Assembly (NCBI GenBank): GCA_046727955.1
Contig: JBKPDO010000181.1
Location: 1 to 19,571, forward strand
Length of the DNA stretch: 19,571 bases
Source of the DNA: DASVXQ01 sp046727955
GTDB taxonomy: Bacteria; Actinomycetota; CALGFH01
Reading direction: 5' to 3'
In this document: one piece after another, positions 1 to 7,038 of the stretch
Numbering within the stretch: the first letter of the stretch is position 1
How the letters are laid out: each line of letters opens with the position of its first letter
Program-made: the position numbers and the translations under genes
Notes under the pieces: model-generated
What the model saw: the letters and a program-made list of their open reading frames with translations, nothing else
What the model was told of the DNA's origin: nothing
The model's database searches: none

Positions 1-298
1 CGGGCACGGCCGCCACCTTGCGCGTGAACGACCCGTCGGGGTTGGCCCACACCGTGACGGTCGGCGACCGCTACCCGATGACCTCCACCCGATGGCCACG
101 CTTGCGGGCCTGCCGCAGCGCCGCCAGCTCCTCCGACGGCGGCGCGGCCGGCTTGGCCGCCCGCGCGGGCGCCGCCCCGCTCGACGGCGCCGATCTGGGT
201 GACGTCGCTCCAGCCGGGCTGCTGGTGACGACCAGCCCGGTGAGCACGGCCACAACGAGCACGAAGGTGAGGGGACGCCTGCGGGTGCGCTGTCGCAT
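1..298 (-). pseudogene. 5' part of exported Rhs/YD-type protein gene, in-frame TAG
   Basis: The gene starts at ATG 296-298 behind a strong AGGAGG site (about 304-309 on the complement) and runs leftward out of the window. Residues 1-10 are Arg-rich (MRQRTRRRPL), followed by a hydrophobic segment TFVLVVAVLTGLVV and a likely cleavage site near SSPAGA, a typical secretory signal. After residue 75 there is a TAG stop at 71-73. The same frame stays open beyond it and reads RSPTVTVWANPDGSF, which matches the early conserved segment of actinobacterial wall-associated Rhs/DNRLRE proteins (pattern R-T-x-x-T-x-W-A-N-P-D-G). A single nonsense mutation, or a sequencing error, therefore interrupts an otherwise coherent reading frame. 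The family is large, exported and often ends in polymorphic toxins; a separate Rhs toxin tip lies at 3523-3999. The family call rests on motif recall, and the broken state is seen directly. Confidence 0.6.
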
Positions 299-390
299 TT
301 GGGTCCTCCTGGACCAGCCGGCGCAGGCCGGCACGCGCCGACCAGTCCCGCAACTCTGATCAAAACCAGCACGAGAGACAAGGACAAAAA

Positions 391-420
391 TACCGACAGA
401 ACACCGACAATATGCCGACA
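391..420 (-). promoter_or_regulatory. Three TGTCGG boxes at 11-bp spacing (candidate operator)
   Basis: On the complement the hexamer TGTCGG occurs three times (CCGACA at 393-398, 404-409 and 415-420 on the given strand), each offset by exactly 11 bp, about one helical turn. The array lies in an AT-richer gap between a winged-helix regulator gene and the Rhs-type gene, about 95-120 bp upstream of the Rhs start. OmpR-type and SARP-type winged-helix proteins bind direct repeats with 10-11 bp phasing, so the adjacent regulator is the natural candidate. Binding is inferred. Confidence 0.5.
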
Positions 421-434
421 GCATGTGCTTGCCT

Positions 435-1097
435 TCACAAACTCGCGTATCGCATCGGCGGGACGGCGGGCAGCGGCACGGCGGGCGGCGGGACACCGGG
501 CGGCCGATCCGCGGTGGCGGGCCAGTCCGCGTCCTGGTCCGCGAGCCGGAAGCCCTCACCCCGCACGGTCAGCAGGAACCGCGTATGCGCCGGGTCGGGC
601 TCCAGCAGCCTGCGGATGCGGCGCACGTGCGCGACCACCCGCTCGGCGTCGTGCGCCACCTCCGTGCCCCACACCCGCCGCGACAGCTCCACCGGCGACA
701 CCACCGCACCCCCCGCCTGCACCAGGGCCAGCAGCAGGCGAAACTGCATCGACGTCACGCCGACCGGCCGGCCCTGCCAGCACGCCAGGCGGCGGCCGGG
801 GTCCAGCCGCAGCGGCCCCCACGTCTGCACCCGCCAGGCGCTGGGGTCCTGCCACGAGGGCTGGGGGGAGAGAGTGAGCTCGACCGCGCGGCGGGCCAGG
901 GCCGCCGGCGCGAGCGTGTCTGCAGCGTACCCCTCGCAGTGCAGCGCCGTGATGCGCTCGCTGGGCTGGCGCTCGGGGCCGAGCGCGAGGATGGGCGCGT
1001 GGCTGCCACCAGCGCTGCAAGCGGCACGATGCTGACCGAGTCGGCATCGCGGTCGTACTGGGAGCACCGACTGCGCGAGCACGATCGTCGCGAGCAA
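435..1097 (-). CDS. OmpR/PhoB-type winged-helix transcriptional regulator, N-terminus unclear
   Basis: Residues about 93-187 form a clear Trans_reg_C winged-helix domain: WGPLRLD opening strand, TSMQFRLLLALV helix, SPVELSRRVWG, the recognition helix region ERVVAHVRRIRRLLEPD, and the wing TVRGEGFRL. It should bind DNA as a transcription regulator. The N-terminal part (HAPILALGPE...LHCEGYAAD) resembles a degenerate receiver domain without a recognisable phosphoacceptor aspartate, so control by a histidine kinase is doubtful. The only upstream in-frame start is a weak TTG at 1095-1097. An overlapping frame reads SIVPLAALVAAT just before the HAPILALG segment, which hints at a frameshift near 1010 or a misplaced start. 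The tail is Pro/Ala-rich. It is co-oriented with the Rhs-type gene, separated by 136 bp containing three phased TGTCGG boxes. Confidence 0.7.
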   Translation of the reverse strand: MLATIVLAQSVLPVRPRCRLGQHRAACSAGGSHAPILALGPERQPSERITALHCEGYAADTLAPAALARRAVELTLSPQPSWQDPSAWRVQTWGPLRLDPGRRLACWQGRPVGVTSMQFRLLLALVQAGGAVVSPVELSRRVWGTEVAHDAERVVAHVRRIRRLLEPDPAHTRFLLTVRGEGFRLADQDADWPATADRPPGVPPPAVPLPAVPPMRYASL

Positions 1098-1152
1098 GGG
1101 TCGGGTCGACCATCAATCGTCGGAAGGTGCCTGAGATAGGCGCGATGGGTCC

Positions 1153-1294
1153 CGTATACCCCTATGGGGTAACGGTGCCAGGGTTGGGTGCCAGAAGGTG
1201 GCGGCAACAGTGAACTGAGCCGCCATAGGGCTCTGACCTGCGGTTTTGGTGGCGCGCCGCGAGGGATTCGAACCCCCAACCGCCAGATCCGTAG
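1153..1294 (-). repeat. att-like scar A: 3' half of tRNA-Arg(ACG) plus flank (direct repeat copy 1)
   Basis: Positions 1294 down to 1250 on the complement read as the 3' half of a tRNA: anticodon loop CTACGGA (anticodon ACG, Arg), T-arm GGGGGTTCGAATCCCTC, acceptor strand GCGGCGC, discriminator G and encoded CCA. No matching 5' half lies upstream, so it is not a functional tRNA. The segment, together with about 95 bp beyond the CCA end, is repeated in the same orientation at 6772-6914. Bases 1240-1294 are identical to 6860-6914, and 1221-1294 differ at two positions. The flank contains two GGTGCCAG motifs 13 bp apart. The 3' half of a tRNA is the usual attB core of actinomycete integrative elements. 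Confidence 0.75.
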
Positions 1295-1844
1295 TTACAA
1301 TATCGCCCGAGAATCGCCCCAATGCCAGTGGAACCGCAGGTCAGAGCCGGCATGCGGATCGGCAATACTGAGACCCGAAATAGGCGTCGCAATAGCCGCA
1401 ATGCCGGTAGGGTGCCAGGGGCGGTGCCACGGCTCGTGGCTCCCACCCGGTGGGCCCTGCGGTCTGTCCGGCTTGGGGTTCGGCCCCTCCACCAATCCCT
1501 GTGCACCAGATCCAAAATCTGGTGCACAGGAGTCTTGGGCACCGGCGGACCTCGACCCCGTCCGAGTAGCCTGAATCTCGTCAAGGCAACGCAATCGAGA
1601 AGTGCGACATCGGCGCGCACCCGCAGGTCGGTGCGGAAACGTGTCGCTGTGATCGGCTCCACGACCACCTCGTGGGAGACCAGCGACCGACCTGCCCAGT
1701 TGATCAGGGACCACCCGGGCGCTCCGCCTCGCCAGGTCCCATCTACTCGCCGTTCGCGATGGCGCGGATGCTGCGTTAGCGACTATCTTGCTCCCGGCGG
1801 CTCCCCTGGTCCGGCCGGCGCGGCGCCTGTGACGCGACTGTGAT
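1295..1844. other. Gap without a credible gene; contains hairpin and inverted copy of att flank
   Basis: Open frames exist here but none shows a recognisable protein or ribosome binding site. The segment GGCTCTGACCTGCGGT (1229-1244, in scar A) recurs inverted at 1333-1348, and the similarity extends imperfectly to about 25 bp, so scar A is flanked by an inverted repeat. Two further GGTGCCA motifs lie near 1409-1426, as in the scar flank. A perfect 14-bp hairpin sits at 1498-1530. Confidence 0.5.
1498..1530. other. Perfect 14-bp stem-loop in non-coding DNA
   Basis: CCTGTGCACCAGAT (1498-1511) pairs perfectly with ATCTGGTGCACAGG (1517-1530) around the 5-nt loop CCAAA. There is no following T-tract on either strand and no gene close upstream, so it is not a typical terminator. 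A cruciform, a recombination site or a structured RNA are all possible. Confidence 0.55.
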
Positions 1845-1911
1845 GCGACAGGTTGTTGTCAGTGGATCGCGACAAGTTCCTGTCAGTGGCCGCGACAGGT
1901 TGTTGTCAGTG
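1845..1911. repeat. Three near-identical 20-bp direct repeats, period 23-24 bp
   Basis: Copies at 1845-1864, 1869-1888 and 1892-1911 begin GCGACA and end TGTCAGTG. Copies 1 and 3 are identical and copy 2 differs at three bases. Each copy is semi-palindromic (GACA...TGTC). Arrays like this occur as multiple transposase-binding sites at IS21-type ends or as repressor operators. No transposase gene for such an IS is visible beside it. The array lies about 60 bp upstream of the oxidoreductase-like pseudogene. Confidence 0.6.
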
Positions 1912-1972
1912 CCCGAGGGTCCGCCACGGCGGACAGCTCCGTTGAGCGGACTTCGCGCTGGCTGCCAGGCGC

Positions 1973-3012
1973 GTGAGAATCACCCTCATGCGCATCCGGG
2001 ATACGGTCGCGCGCGCCGTCAACAAGCTGATCAAGCCCGAGCACTGGGTTTGGTTCGCGGCGGGGACCGGCGGCCTGGTCGATCTTCGCGCCGGCGTGCC
2101 CGAGCTGGACGACCCGGCTGGCGGAGCGAGTTGGGATGCGGCCCGGACGGTGCGGGCCGAACTGCTGGTCGAGCTGCTGGTCGGCGCGCGGACCCCTTGA
2201 GGGGTGGGCGGTTGCGGACGGTGCGGCTGCGCGGGGCGCGCATCACCGGCCGGCTGGATCTGGAGGCCGTGACGCTTGGCTGTCCACTGCTGATGCAGGA
2301 CTGCCACCTCGAGCAACCGGTCAACCTCAACGAGGCCCGCGCGCCGGTCGTCCGCCTGCCGGGCTGCCATCTGCCTCTCCTTGCCGCCGAGCAGCTAGAG
2401 ACCCGCGGCAACCTGCAATTCGACCGCGGGTTTACCGCCACCGGGGAGGTGCGCCTGCCCGGCGCCCACATCGGCGGGCAGCTCAGCTTTATCGGGGCGA
2501 CGGTGCGTAACGACGCCGGCGCCGCCCTGAACGCCGACAGCTTGCAGGTCGACCAGAATGTCTTCCTATCCGGCGGGTTCGAGGCTGTCGGCGGAGGCAG
2601 CGGCGTGACCCTCGACCTGCGGCAAGCGCGGATTGGCGGCGTGCTGCTGTTTGCGCCGGCGCGGTTGGCGCACACCGCTGACCCCCAGGCTCGGCTTGCC
2701 CTGGACGGGCTGACCTACACCGGGCTCCCGGTTGGGATCTCATCACGCGAGTGGCTGCGCCTGCTGCGCGAGGGCACCCGGTCGTACGCGGCGCAGCCGT
2801 ACCAGCAGTTCCAGCAGTTCGCCGGCGGCCACCGCGCCGCCGGCCACGACGGTGAGATCCGCAGGATCCTGATGGCCCAGCGGCAAGCCCAGATCGACCG
2901 CAAGGCACTCACCGGCCGCGCCGACCGGGCCTGGGCGCGGCTGACCGGACTGACCTTGGGCTACGGCTACCAGTCCGGGCGGGCACTGCTAGCCCTCGTG
3001 GCGGTGGCCACG
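1973..3012 (+). pseudogene. Frameshifted, 3'-truncated pentapeptide-like 'membrane oxidoreductase' gene
   Basis: Two frames together give one protein. The first (GTG 1973 or ATG 1988, stop near 2200) ends DLRAGVPELDDP...ARTVRAELLVELLVGARTP. The second continues from about 2196 with LRTVRLRGARITGRLDLEAVTL and further repeats of G-A-x-I-x-G-x-L, as in Streptomyces-type proteins annotated as membrane-associated oxidoreductases and built of beta-helical pentapeptide-like strands. The join needs a one-base frameshift near the run of C at 2193-2196. The C-terminus reaches GYGYQSGRALLALVAVA, where these proteins normally enter transmembrane segments, and then stops matching at about 3012, where a transposase fragment begins on the other strand. 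Function is unknown; the gene is inactive as it stands. Confidence 0.6.
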
Positions 3013-3112
3013 AGCCGGCCAACTCGGCGATCAGCTCGCGAAGGTGTTGCCGCGACAGCCCGGTGAAGACAGGATGTTGAAGGGCCACACGGGCCCATGC
3101 TGGTTTAGACAC
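3012..3112 (-). pseudogene. N-terminal fragment of IS5-like transposase
   Basis: From GTG 3110-3112 leftward the product reads SKPAWARVALQHPVFTGL and then SRQHLRELIAELAGS, which matches the opening of actinobacterial IS5-group (DDE_Tnp_4) 'transposase family proteins' (W-x-R-V-x-x-x-H-P-x-F-T-G-L). After about 34 residues the similarity ends abruptly at the truncated end of the oxidoreductase-like pseudogene. No DDE catalytic region is present. It is a junction scar from an IS insertion followed by deletion. The family call is from motif memory. Confidence 0.5.
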
Positions 3113-3226
3113 CCACGTATGATGACCGTGCGGCCCATCTCATGCTCGCCCGGCGGGTCGGCGATGCGACGATCAACCGCAGCTATCGCACACCAAGTCG
3201 TAAGCCCCTGAGGACGACCTCAGCGG

Positions 3227-3523
3227 TCAGGCGCCCACTTCTAGCACATTCGCGAAGACGACCGTTGCCGCAGCCTCAACATCCATTCGCTCCTCGCGCC
3301 GTCCTCTGTGAAAACTGAAGTCTGTGTCGATTCGAAACCGCAATTCAGCGCCTCCCTTCCGGCCAGTTCTATTCGCTCGAACTACGAGTTCAGGCACTGA
3401 CGACTGTTCGTCAAGATTGACAGATAGGACCTCAACGCCGAGTTCTCTTGCAAGCTGAGCGGACTCGGCAAGCCGACTCCTCACGGCTTCTACGACGCGC
3501 TCTGGGTAGTCGTCTTGCATCAT
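3227..3523 (-). CDS. Candidate immunity protein for the Rhs toxin tip
   Basis: A 98-residue acidic protein beginning MMQDDYPERVVEAVRSRLAE, with a helical N-terminal half and a strand-rich second half (LRFRIDTDFSFHRGR, ATVVFANVLEVGA). I recognise no named family. Its ATG (3521-3523) overlaps the TGA of the Rhs tip gene in a TGATG arrangement, so the two are translationally coupled, the standard layout for a polymorphic toxin followed by its immunity gene. Base composition is visibly less GC-rich than in neighbouring regions, as in the toxin gene, so the pair arrived together. An alternative start is the second ATG at 3518-3520. The immunity role is inferred from position, size and coupling only. 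Confidence 0.6.
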   Translation of the reverse strand: MMQDDYPERVVEAVRSRLAESAQLARELGVEVLSVNLDEQSSVPELVVRANRTGRKGGAELRFRIDTDFSFHRGRREERMDVEAAATVVFANVLEVGA

Positions 3524-4032
3524 CAGTAGTACCGTCGGTAAGAGGTAATTATTCCCATTCTATTCCTCGTTTCGACGACGACAATTCTTGTCCAGCGGGT
3601 TACGGTGCATCCGCACCAGTTCCACCGCGAAAAGTTCTTCCGGTAGACGTAGGCGGTTCCTTGCTGTACTCGACTTCCAAACGCCAGCGTCAAGAGAGTC
3701 TCGTTATTGTCCGACCAACCCCAACCATGCTTATCACGGATGTGGTGGTAGCCCCATGTGCTGGTTCCGCATCGGAGCGGAACCCAGCCGATCCCGCGTG
3801 CCCAGAACCAATCGTACACGGTCCAGCTGTTCGTGAACCAACCGCACCAAAGCAAGCGGCCATCAAGGTCCACATTATTGATCGGGTCGCCAGCGCCATA
3901 CTCATAAGCGTTCGCGCTGCCTCCCGGAACTGGATCGACTTGGAGGAAACGCCCTATGCCGGGTGCGTACAGCCGTGCGCCCATCATGTAGAGTGTGCCG
4001 ATTGCCACGGCCGGGGTGAGCACGCGTAGCAA
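3523..4032 (-). CDS. Orphan Rhs C-terminal tip with polymorphic toxin domain
   Basis: Residues 12-58 carry the Rhs core end: MGARLYAPGIGRFLQVDPV, then GGSANAYEYGAGDPINNVDLDG. In full Rhs proteins this directly precedes the variable toxin. Residues 59-169 are the tip, rich in Trp, Cys and aromatic residues, with WGYHHIRDKHGW at 93-104, reminiscent of the H-I-x-x-K/R-H motif in several RNase toxins of the BECR fold; the fold call is tentative. The long Rhs shell is absent: upstream of residue 12 the frame runs into a methyltransferase remnant (LAELLRVLTP), so the apparent TTG start at 4030-4032 belongs to that remnant. No ribosome binding site or secretion signal is visible. The gene is thus a detached toxin cassette left by recombination and may be silent. 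Confidence 0.65.
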   Translation of the reverse strand: MLRVLTPAVAIGTLYMMGARLYAPGIGRFLQVDPVPGGSANAYEYGAGDPINNVDLDGRLLWCGWFTNSWTVYDWFWARGIGWVPLRCGTSTWGYHHIRDKHGWGWSDNNETLLTLAFGSRVQQGTAYVYRKNFSRWNWCGCTVTRWTRIVVVETRNRMGIITSYRRYY

Positions 4033-4325
4033 CTCGGCGAGGTAGCCGCGCGTACATTCTCGACGTGCTGGAGCACAAGGAGACTGCAGGTGAGGCGGTC
4101 GAAGGTCGTGTCACCGAACGGCGCGAGGTCGTCTCCGGCGTTCAGGTGGTGGCGGCAGCGCCCCGTACCGGCTGTACCGCTCTGCCGGCGCCGCATCGAT
4201 AGGGCGATCTCTACACCGTCGACCCGTCGAAGTGCCCGGCGAAGGCCCGGGCGAGGCCGCCTGGAGCCAAGTCGAGCACGAGGACCTGGCACACGGGCAC
4301 GCCGACCCGATCAGATCCCCGAGCA
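4000..4325 (-). pseudogene. Degraded class I SAM-dependent methyltransferase
   Basis: Three reading frames on the complement each keep a piece of one methyltransferase. Motif I region VCQVLVLDLAPGGLARAFAG (about 4230-4300) is in one frame, DDLAPFGDTTFDRLTCSLL and VLQHV (about 4070-4140) in a second, and TRGYLAELLRVLTP (about 4003-4053) in a third. In the usual family order these are the SAM-binding loop, the post-II/IV region F-D-x-V-x-C-S and the helix before R-V-L-x-P-G-G. At least two frameshifts separate them. The third piece continues without a stop into the Rhs toxin tip, marking a recombination junction near 4000. Confidence 0.6.
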
Positions 4326-4330
4326 GCCAG

Positions 4331-4768
4331 GCGACCCATCGGCGCCCATGGCGAAGAACCTCTCGGGCCGCCCACCAATTGCCCGCTTGGTCGGACACCG
4401 GCTTGCGTCCTTCCCCCGCCCCTCCCAGCGATCTTCAACGCACCCCCACACGACCCACCCTTCAACAGGCCGCAGGACCCTGTTGGCCGCACTGGCCCGC
4501 CGGCTTGGCCTGGACCATAACAACCCGATTCTCGCCGGCTGGCCGAGGCGCTCAGCGCCTTGACACCGCTGGCGTTGGGCAGGCCGCCGCCGACGCCCAC
4601 CCAGTGGCTGGCGCCTGGGCTCGCCAAGGGGCGTGGTGCTGGTGTCGCTCGGCGCCTGGCCTGGGCTCATCGTGACACCCGCCGGCAGGCGCCACACCGG
4701 CGATGGATCCCGCGGTGAACGGTCGTGGCTGACCAAGACGGCCAGGCCGCAGGCGTACCGTGGCCGGC
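4331..4768. other. Gap with no recognisable gene
   Basis: Overlapping open frames on both strands are low-complexity products of high GC content. I see no conserved motif, no ribosome binding site with a plausible start, and no obvious repeat. It may include more of the decayed methyltransferase gene's 5' end and the promoter of the following exported-protein gene. Confidence 0.4.
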
Positions 4769-5842
4769 ATGAGCGAGCCGCTCAGCCCGGACCCTGGCCC
4801 GCATGCGGGCCTGGCGGCACTGGGCCGCCGCGTTCCGGCGCGGCTGTGGGTGCTCGCCGCGGTGTTGCTCGTCGCGGTGCCGGTGATGGGCCGGCTGCCA
4901 CGCGTTCCCACCGCAACCGCCGACCACCACACCTGGGAGCTGTTCGGCCGCCCACCCGCGCCCGGCAACTGGGTCAGCGGCGACGGCGCCTACCCAGTCC
5001 CGCTTCCCGACGGGCAAGTCGCCTGGCTGTTTGGCGACTCGCAGGTCCGCCGCGCCGACAACACCGACGCCATCATCCACAACGCGATCGTCGTCCAGAA
5101 CGACCGTGGCCGGCTCCGCACCCTCGCTGGCGGCACCGCCGCGCAGCCAGCCGACCTGATCCCCCCGGTGCAGCCGGGCACCTGGCTGTGGCCGTCCAGC
5201 GGCTTCGTCGAGCACGATCGGCTCATGGTGTTCGCCGAGGAGTTCACCCGGCCAGCCAGTGGCGGCGAGGGCTTCCAGGCGACCGACCGCCGCTACCTGG
5301 TTCCCTTCCAGCTTCCCCACCTGGCTCGGGGCACACCGCAGGCGGTCTATGACGGGCCGATCGCCTCGGGGCATGCCGTGCTGGTCAGCGGCGACGACGT
5401 TTACATCTACGGCAACCTGCAACGAGACGGCTGGACCAACCTCACCTACCTCGCCCGCTTCCGGCTCGGCCACTCGGGCGGGTACTGGCAGTTCTGGAAC
5501 GGCCGCCGCTTCGCCCCAGAGCTCCTCACCGCCGCGCCGCTGCAGGGGCCCGACGGCAAGGCGCTGGTCGCCAAGCTCGCCAACGTCATCCCTATCCCCC
5601 ACCCCTCTCCTGCCGGCGCTGGTGGCGGGCTCGCCGCCCTCACCATCGACCCGTTCGCCACCACCATCGACCTGCGGGTCGCCTCCAGACCGCAAGGGCC
5701 ATGGAGCGCCAGGCACACCCTGTACGCGATCCCGGAGCCCCACCCCTACCTGCCCCGCGCCCGTACCGACGCCACCGGTGCTGTCCAGCTCGCCTACTCG
5801 GTGGCGAACAGCCGGCCCCGCTACCTCACCGTCAAGTGGTGA
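4769..5842 (+). CDS. Exported beta-propeller protein, DUF4185-like
   Basis: A 357-residue protein with one N-terminal hydrophobic segment (RLWVLAAVLLVAVPVMGRL, residues about 24-42) that serves as signal or anchor. The mature part opens with NWVSGDGAYPVPLPDGQVAW, then LFGDSQV, and contains HNAIVVQND, LWPSSGFVE, YIYGNL and RPQGPWS, the repeating pattern of DUF4185/DUF5005-type five-bladed propellers related to glycosidases. A surface or extracellular carbohydrate-related role is likely, but the substrate cannot be read. The start could be ATG 4769 or GTG 4760; neither has a good ribosome binding site. The frame is intact to TGA 5840-5842. It is the only clearly undamaged large gene between the two tRNA-Arg scars, so it may be retained cargo. 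Confidence 0.65.
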   Translation: MSEPLSPDPGPHAGLAALGRRVPARLWVLAAVLLVAVPVMGRLPRVPTATADHHTWELFGRPPAPGNWVSGDGAYPVPLPDGQVAWLFGDSQVRRADNTDAIIHNAIVVQNDRGRLRTLAGGTAAQPADLIPPVQPGTWLWPSSGFVEHDRLMVFAEEFTRPASGGEGFQATDRRYLVPFQLPHLARGTPQAVYDGPIASGHAVLVSGDDVYIYGNLQRDGWTNLTYLARFRLGHSGGYWQFWNGRRFAPELLTAAPLQGPDGKALVAKLANVIPIPHPSPAGAGGGLAALTIDPFATTIDLRVASRPQGPWSARHTLYAIPEPHPYLPRARTDATGAVQLAYSVANSRPRYLTVKW

Positions 5843-5937
5843 CGGCGGGGCTGTTGCGTTCGCTGTGGCTGCGTTCCAGCAGCGAGACTGCCGGCAGCGA
5901 ACCCGCTGCCCTCGCCCCCCTCCACTCCCGCGGTCCG

Positions 5938-6602
5938 CCTTCGCCGGATTCCGCTTCCCGCCCGACGTGATCGTCGTCGCCGTCCGCTAGTACCTGCGCT
6001 TCAGCCTTCCCACCGCGACGTGGAGGAGCGGCCCGCCGAGCGGGGTGTCCAAGTCGATCACGTCACCATCTACCGGTGGGTCCAGCGGTTCACGCCGCTG
6101 CTGGCCGAGGCGGCCCGGCCGTGCCGACACGCCGTCGGCGACCCTGGTTCGTGACGAGACCTACGTCAGGGTGGCCGGTCGGTGGCGCCATATCTACCGC
6201 GCGGTCGACCAGTTCGGCCAGGTCCTCGACGTGCTCGTCGCCGCACGCCGCGACGCAGGCGCCGCCCACTGGTTCTACGAGCAAGCGCTTGGCGCGACCA
6301 AGGTCACGCCCGTCGAGGTCACCACCGATCAGGCGCCGGTCTACCCAGCCATGCTAGAGGTGCTGCTGCCAGCAGCGTGGCATCGCACCGCCCAGTACGC
6401 CAACAACCGCGTCGAGTGCGATCACGGCCGGCTGAAGGCACGGGCTGCGACCGATGCGTGGGCTCAAGCAGGACCGTAGCGTCAGGGTGATCATTGTGGG
6501 GGCACGCGTTCGTCCGGAACATTCGACGTGGGCGCTACGAGCTGGCCGTAAAGGAGCGGTGAATCGGCGAGTGGCGGTCGCCGAGCTGGCCGTGGCGATC
6601 TA
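5938..6602 (+). pseudogene. Decayed IS6-family transposase
   Basis: Pieces in three frames reconstruct an IS6/IS26-type DDE transposase: FAGFRFPPDVIVVAVR with TAG in place of the usual Trp, then DVEERPAERGVQVDHVTIY plus RWVQRFTPLLAEAARPC, then RDETYVRVAGRWRHIYRAVD and QFGQVLDVLVAARRDA (first catalytic Asp in DETY), VTTDQAPVYP (second Asp), QYANNRVECDHGRLK (third acidic residue), LRPMRGLKQDRS, and finally GHAFVRNIRRGRYELAV. One nonsense codon and at least four frame changes are needed. No intact copy is present in the window, so it can move only if helped in trans. I did not find convincing terminal inverted repeats. Confidence 0.75.
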
Positions 6603-6771
6603 ATCCATGGTCTGGGTCGCGACTACAAGCCTGCGCTGTGCCGCCGCAACGCAACAGCGCCCCGGGGATCTTGACGCGCCCTGCTGGTGCTCCTCGCCCC
6701 GGCGGCGGCTCAGCGGCTATGCGAACGGTCCGATCGTCCAGAAGATGCTTTGAGGGCGGGCGTGGCTGTTT
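6603..6771. other. Short gap between IS6 remnant and scar B
   Basis: No gene, repeat or RNA recognised. The sequence is a plausible remnant of the IS end and of the flank of the attachment scar. Confidence 0.35.
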
Positions 6772-6914
6772 CGTATACCCCCCCTAGGGTGGCGGTGCCA
6801 GGGTTGGGTGCCAGAAGGCGGCGACGACAGGAAGCCGAGCCGTCATAGGGCTCTGACCAGCGGTTTTGGTGGCGCGCCGCGAGGGATTCGAACCCCCAAC
6901 CGCCAGATCCGTAG
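6772..6914 (-). repeat. att-like scar B: 3' half of tRNA-Arg(ACG) plus flank (direct repeat copy 2)
   Basis: Second copy of the scar at 1153-1294, same orientation, about 5.62 kb away. Positions 6914 down to 6870 on the complement run from the anticodon loop CTACGGA to the encoded CCA, with T-arm and acceptor strand intact and no 5' half upstream. Bases 6860-6914 are identical to copy 1; the outer flank (6772-6840) has scattered differences, including the loss of the CCCCTATGGGG palindrome. With the AICE-like genes to its right, this is best read as the left end of that integrated element. Confidence 0.75.
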
Positions 6915-7038
6915 CCGAGTGGAGGCCCGGAGACTGGTGCTCACGAGTCAAGGTGCCGCAGGTCAGGAAGGTTCGGCGCCAAGGTAGAGCAGTCTTCGGC
7001 AAGGCAGATCATTGACCGGATCATTGACCGAGGACGGC

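Noticed and set aside
1250..1294. Functional tRNA-Arg(ACG) gene
   Set aside because: The anticodon loop to CCA is convincing, but the D-arm, the 5' acceptor strand and the 5' anticodon stem are absent upstream; the same holds at 6870-6914. These are attachment scars.
1498..1530. tRNA-Gln(TTG) anticodon arm
   Set aside because: The stem continues for 14 bp and no D-arm, T-arm or acceptor pairing can be built around it.
1845..1911. Short CRISPR array
   Set aside because: Spacers would be only 3-4 bp, the repeats are too few, and no cas genes are present.
3113..3226. Possible peptide AHLMLARRVGDATINRSYRT on the plus strand
   Set aside because: Too short and not matched to any family I can name; may be another junction remnant.
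4667..5743. 358-codon open frame opposite the exported propeller gene
   Set aside because: Antisense shadow; the plus-strand product has a signal segment and family motifs, the minus-strand product has none.
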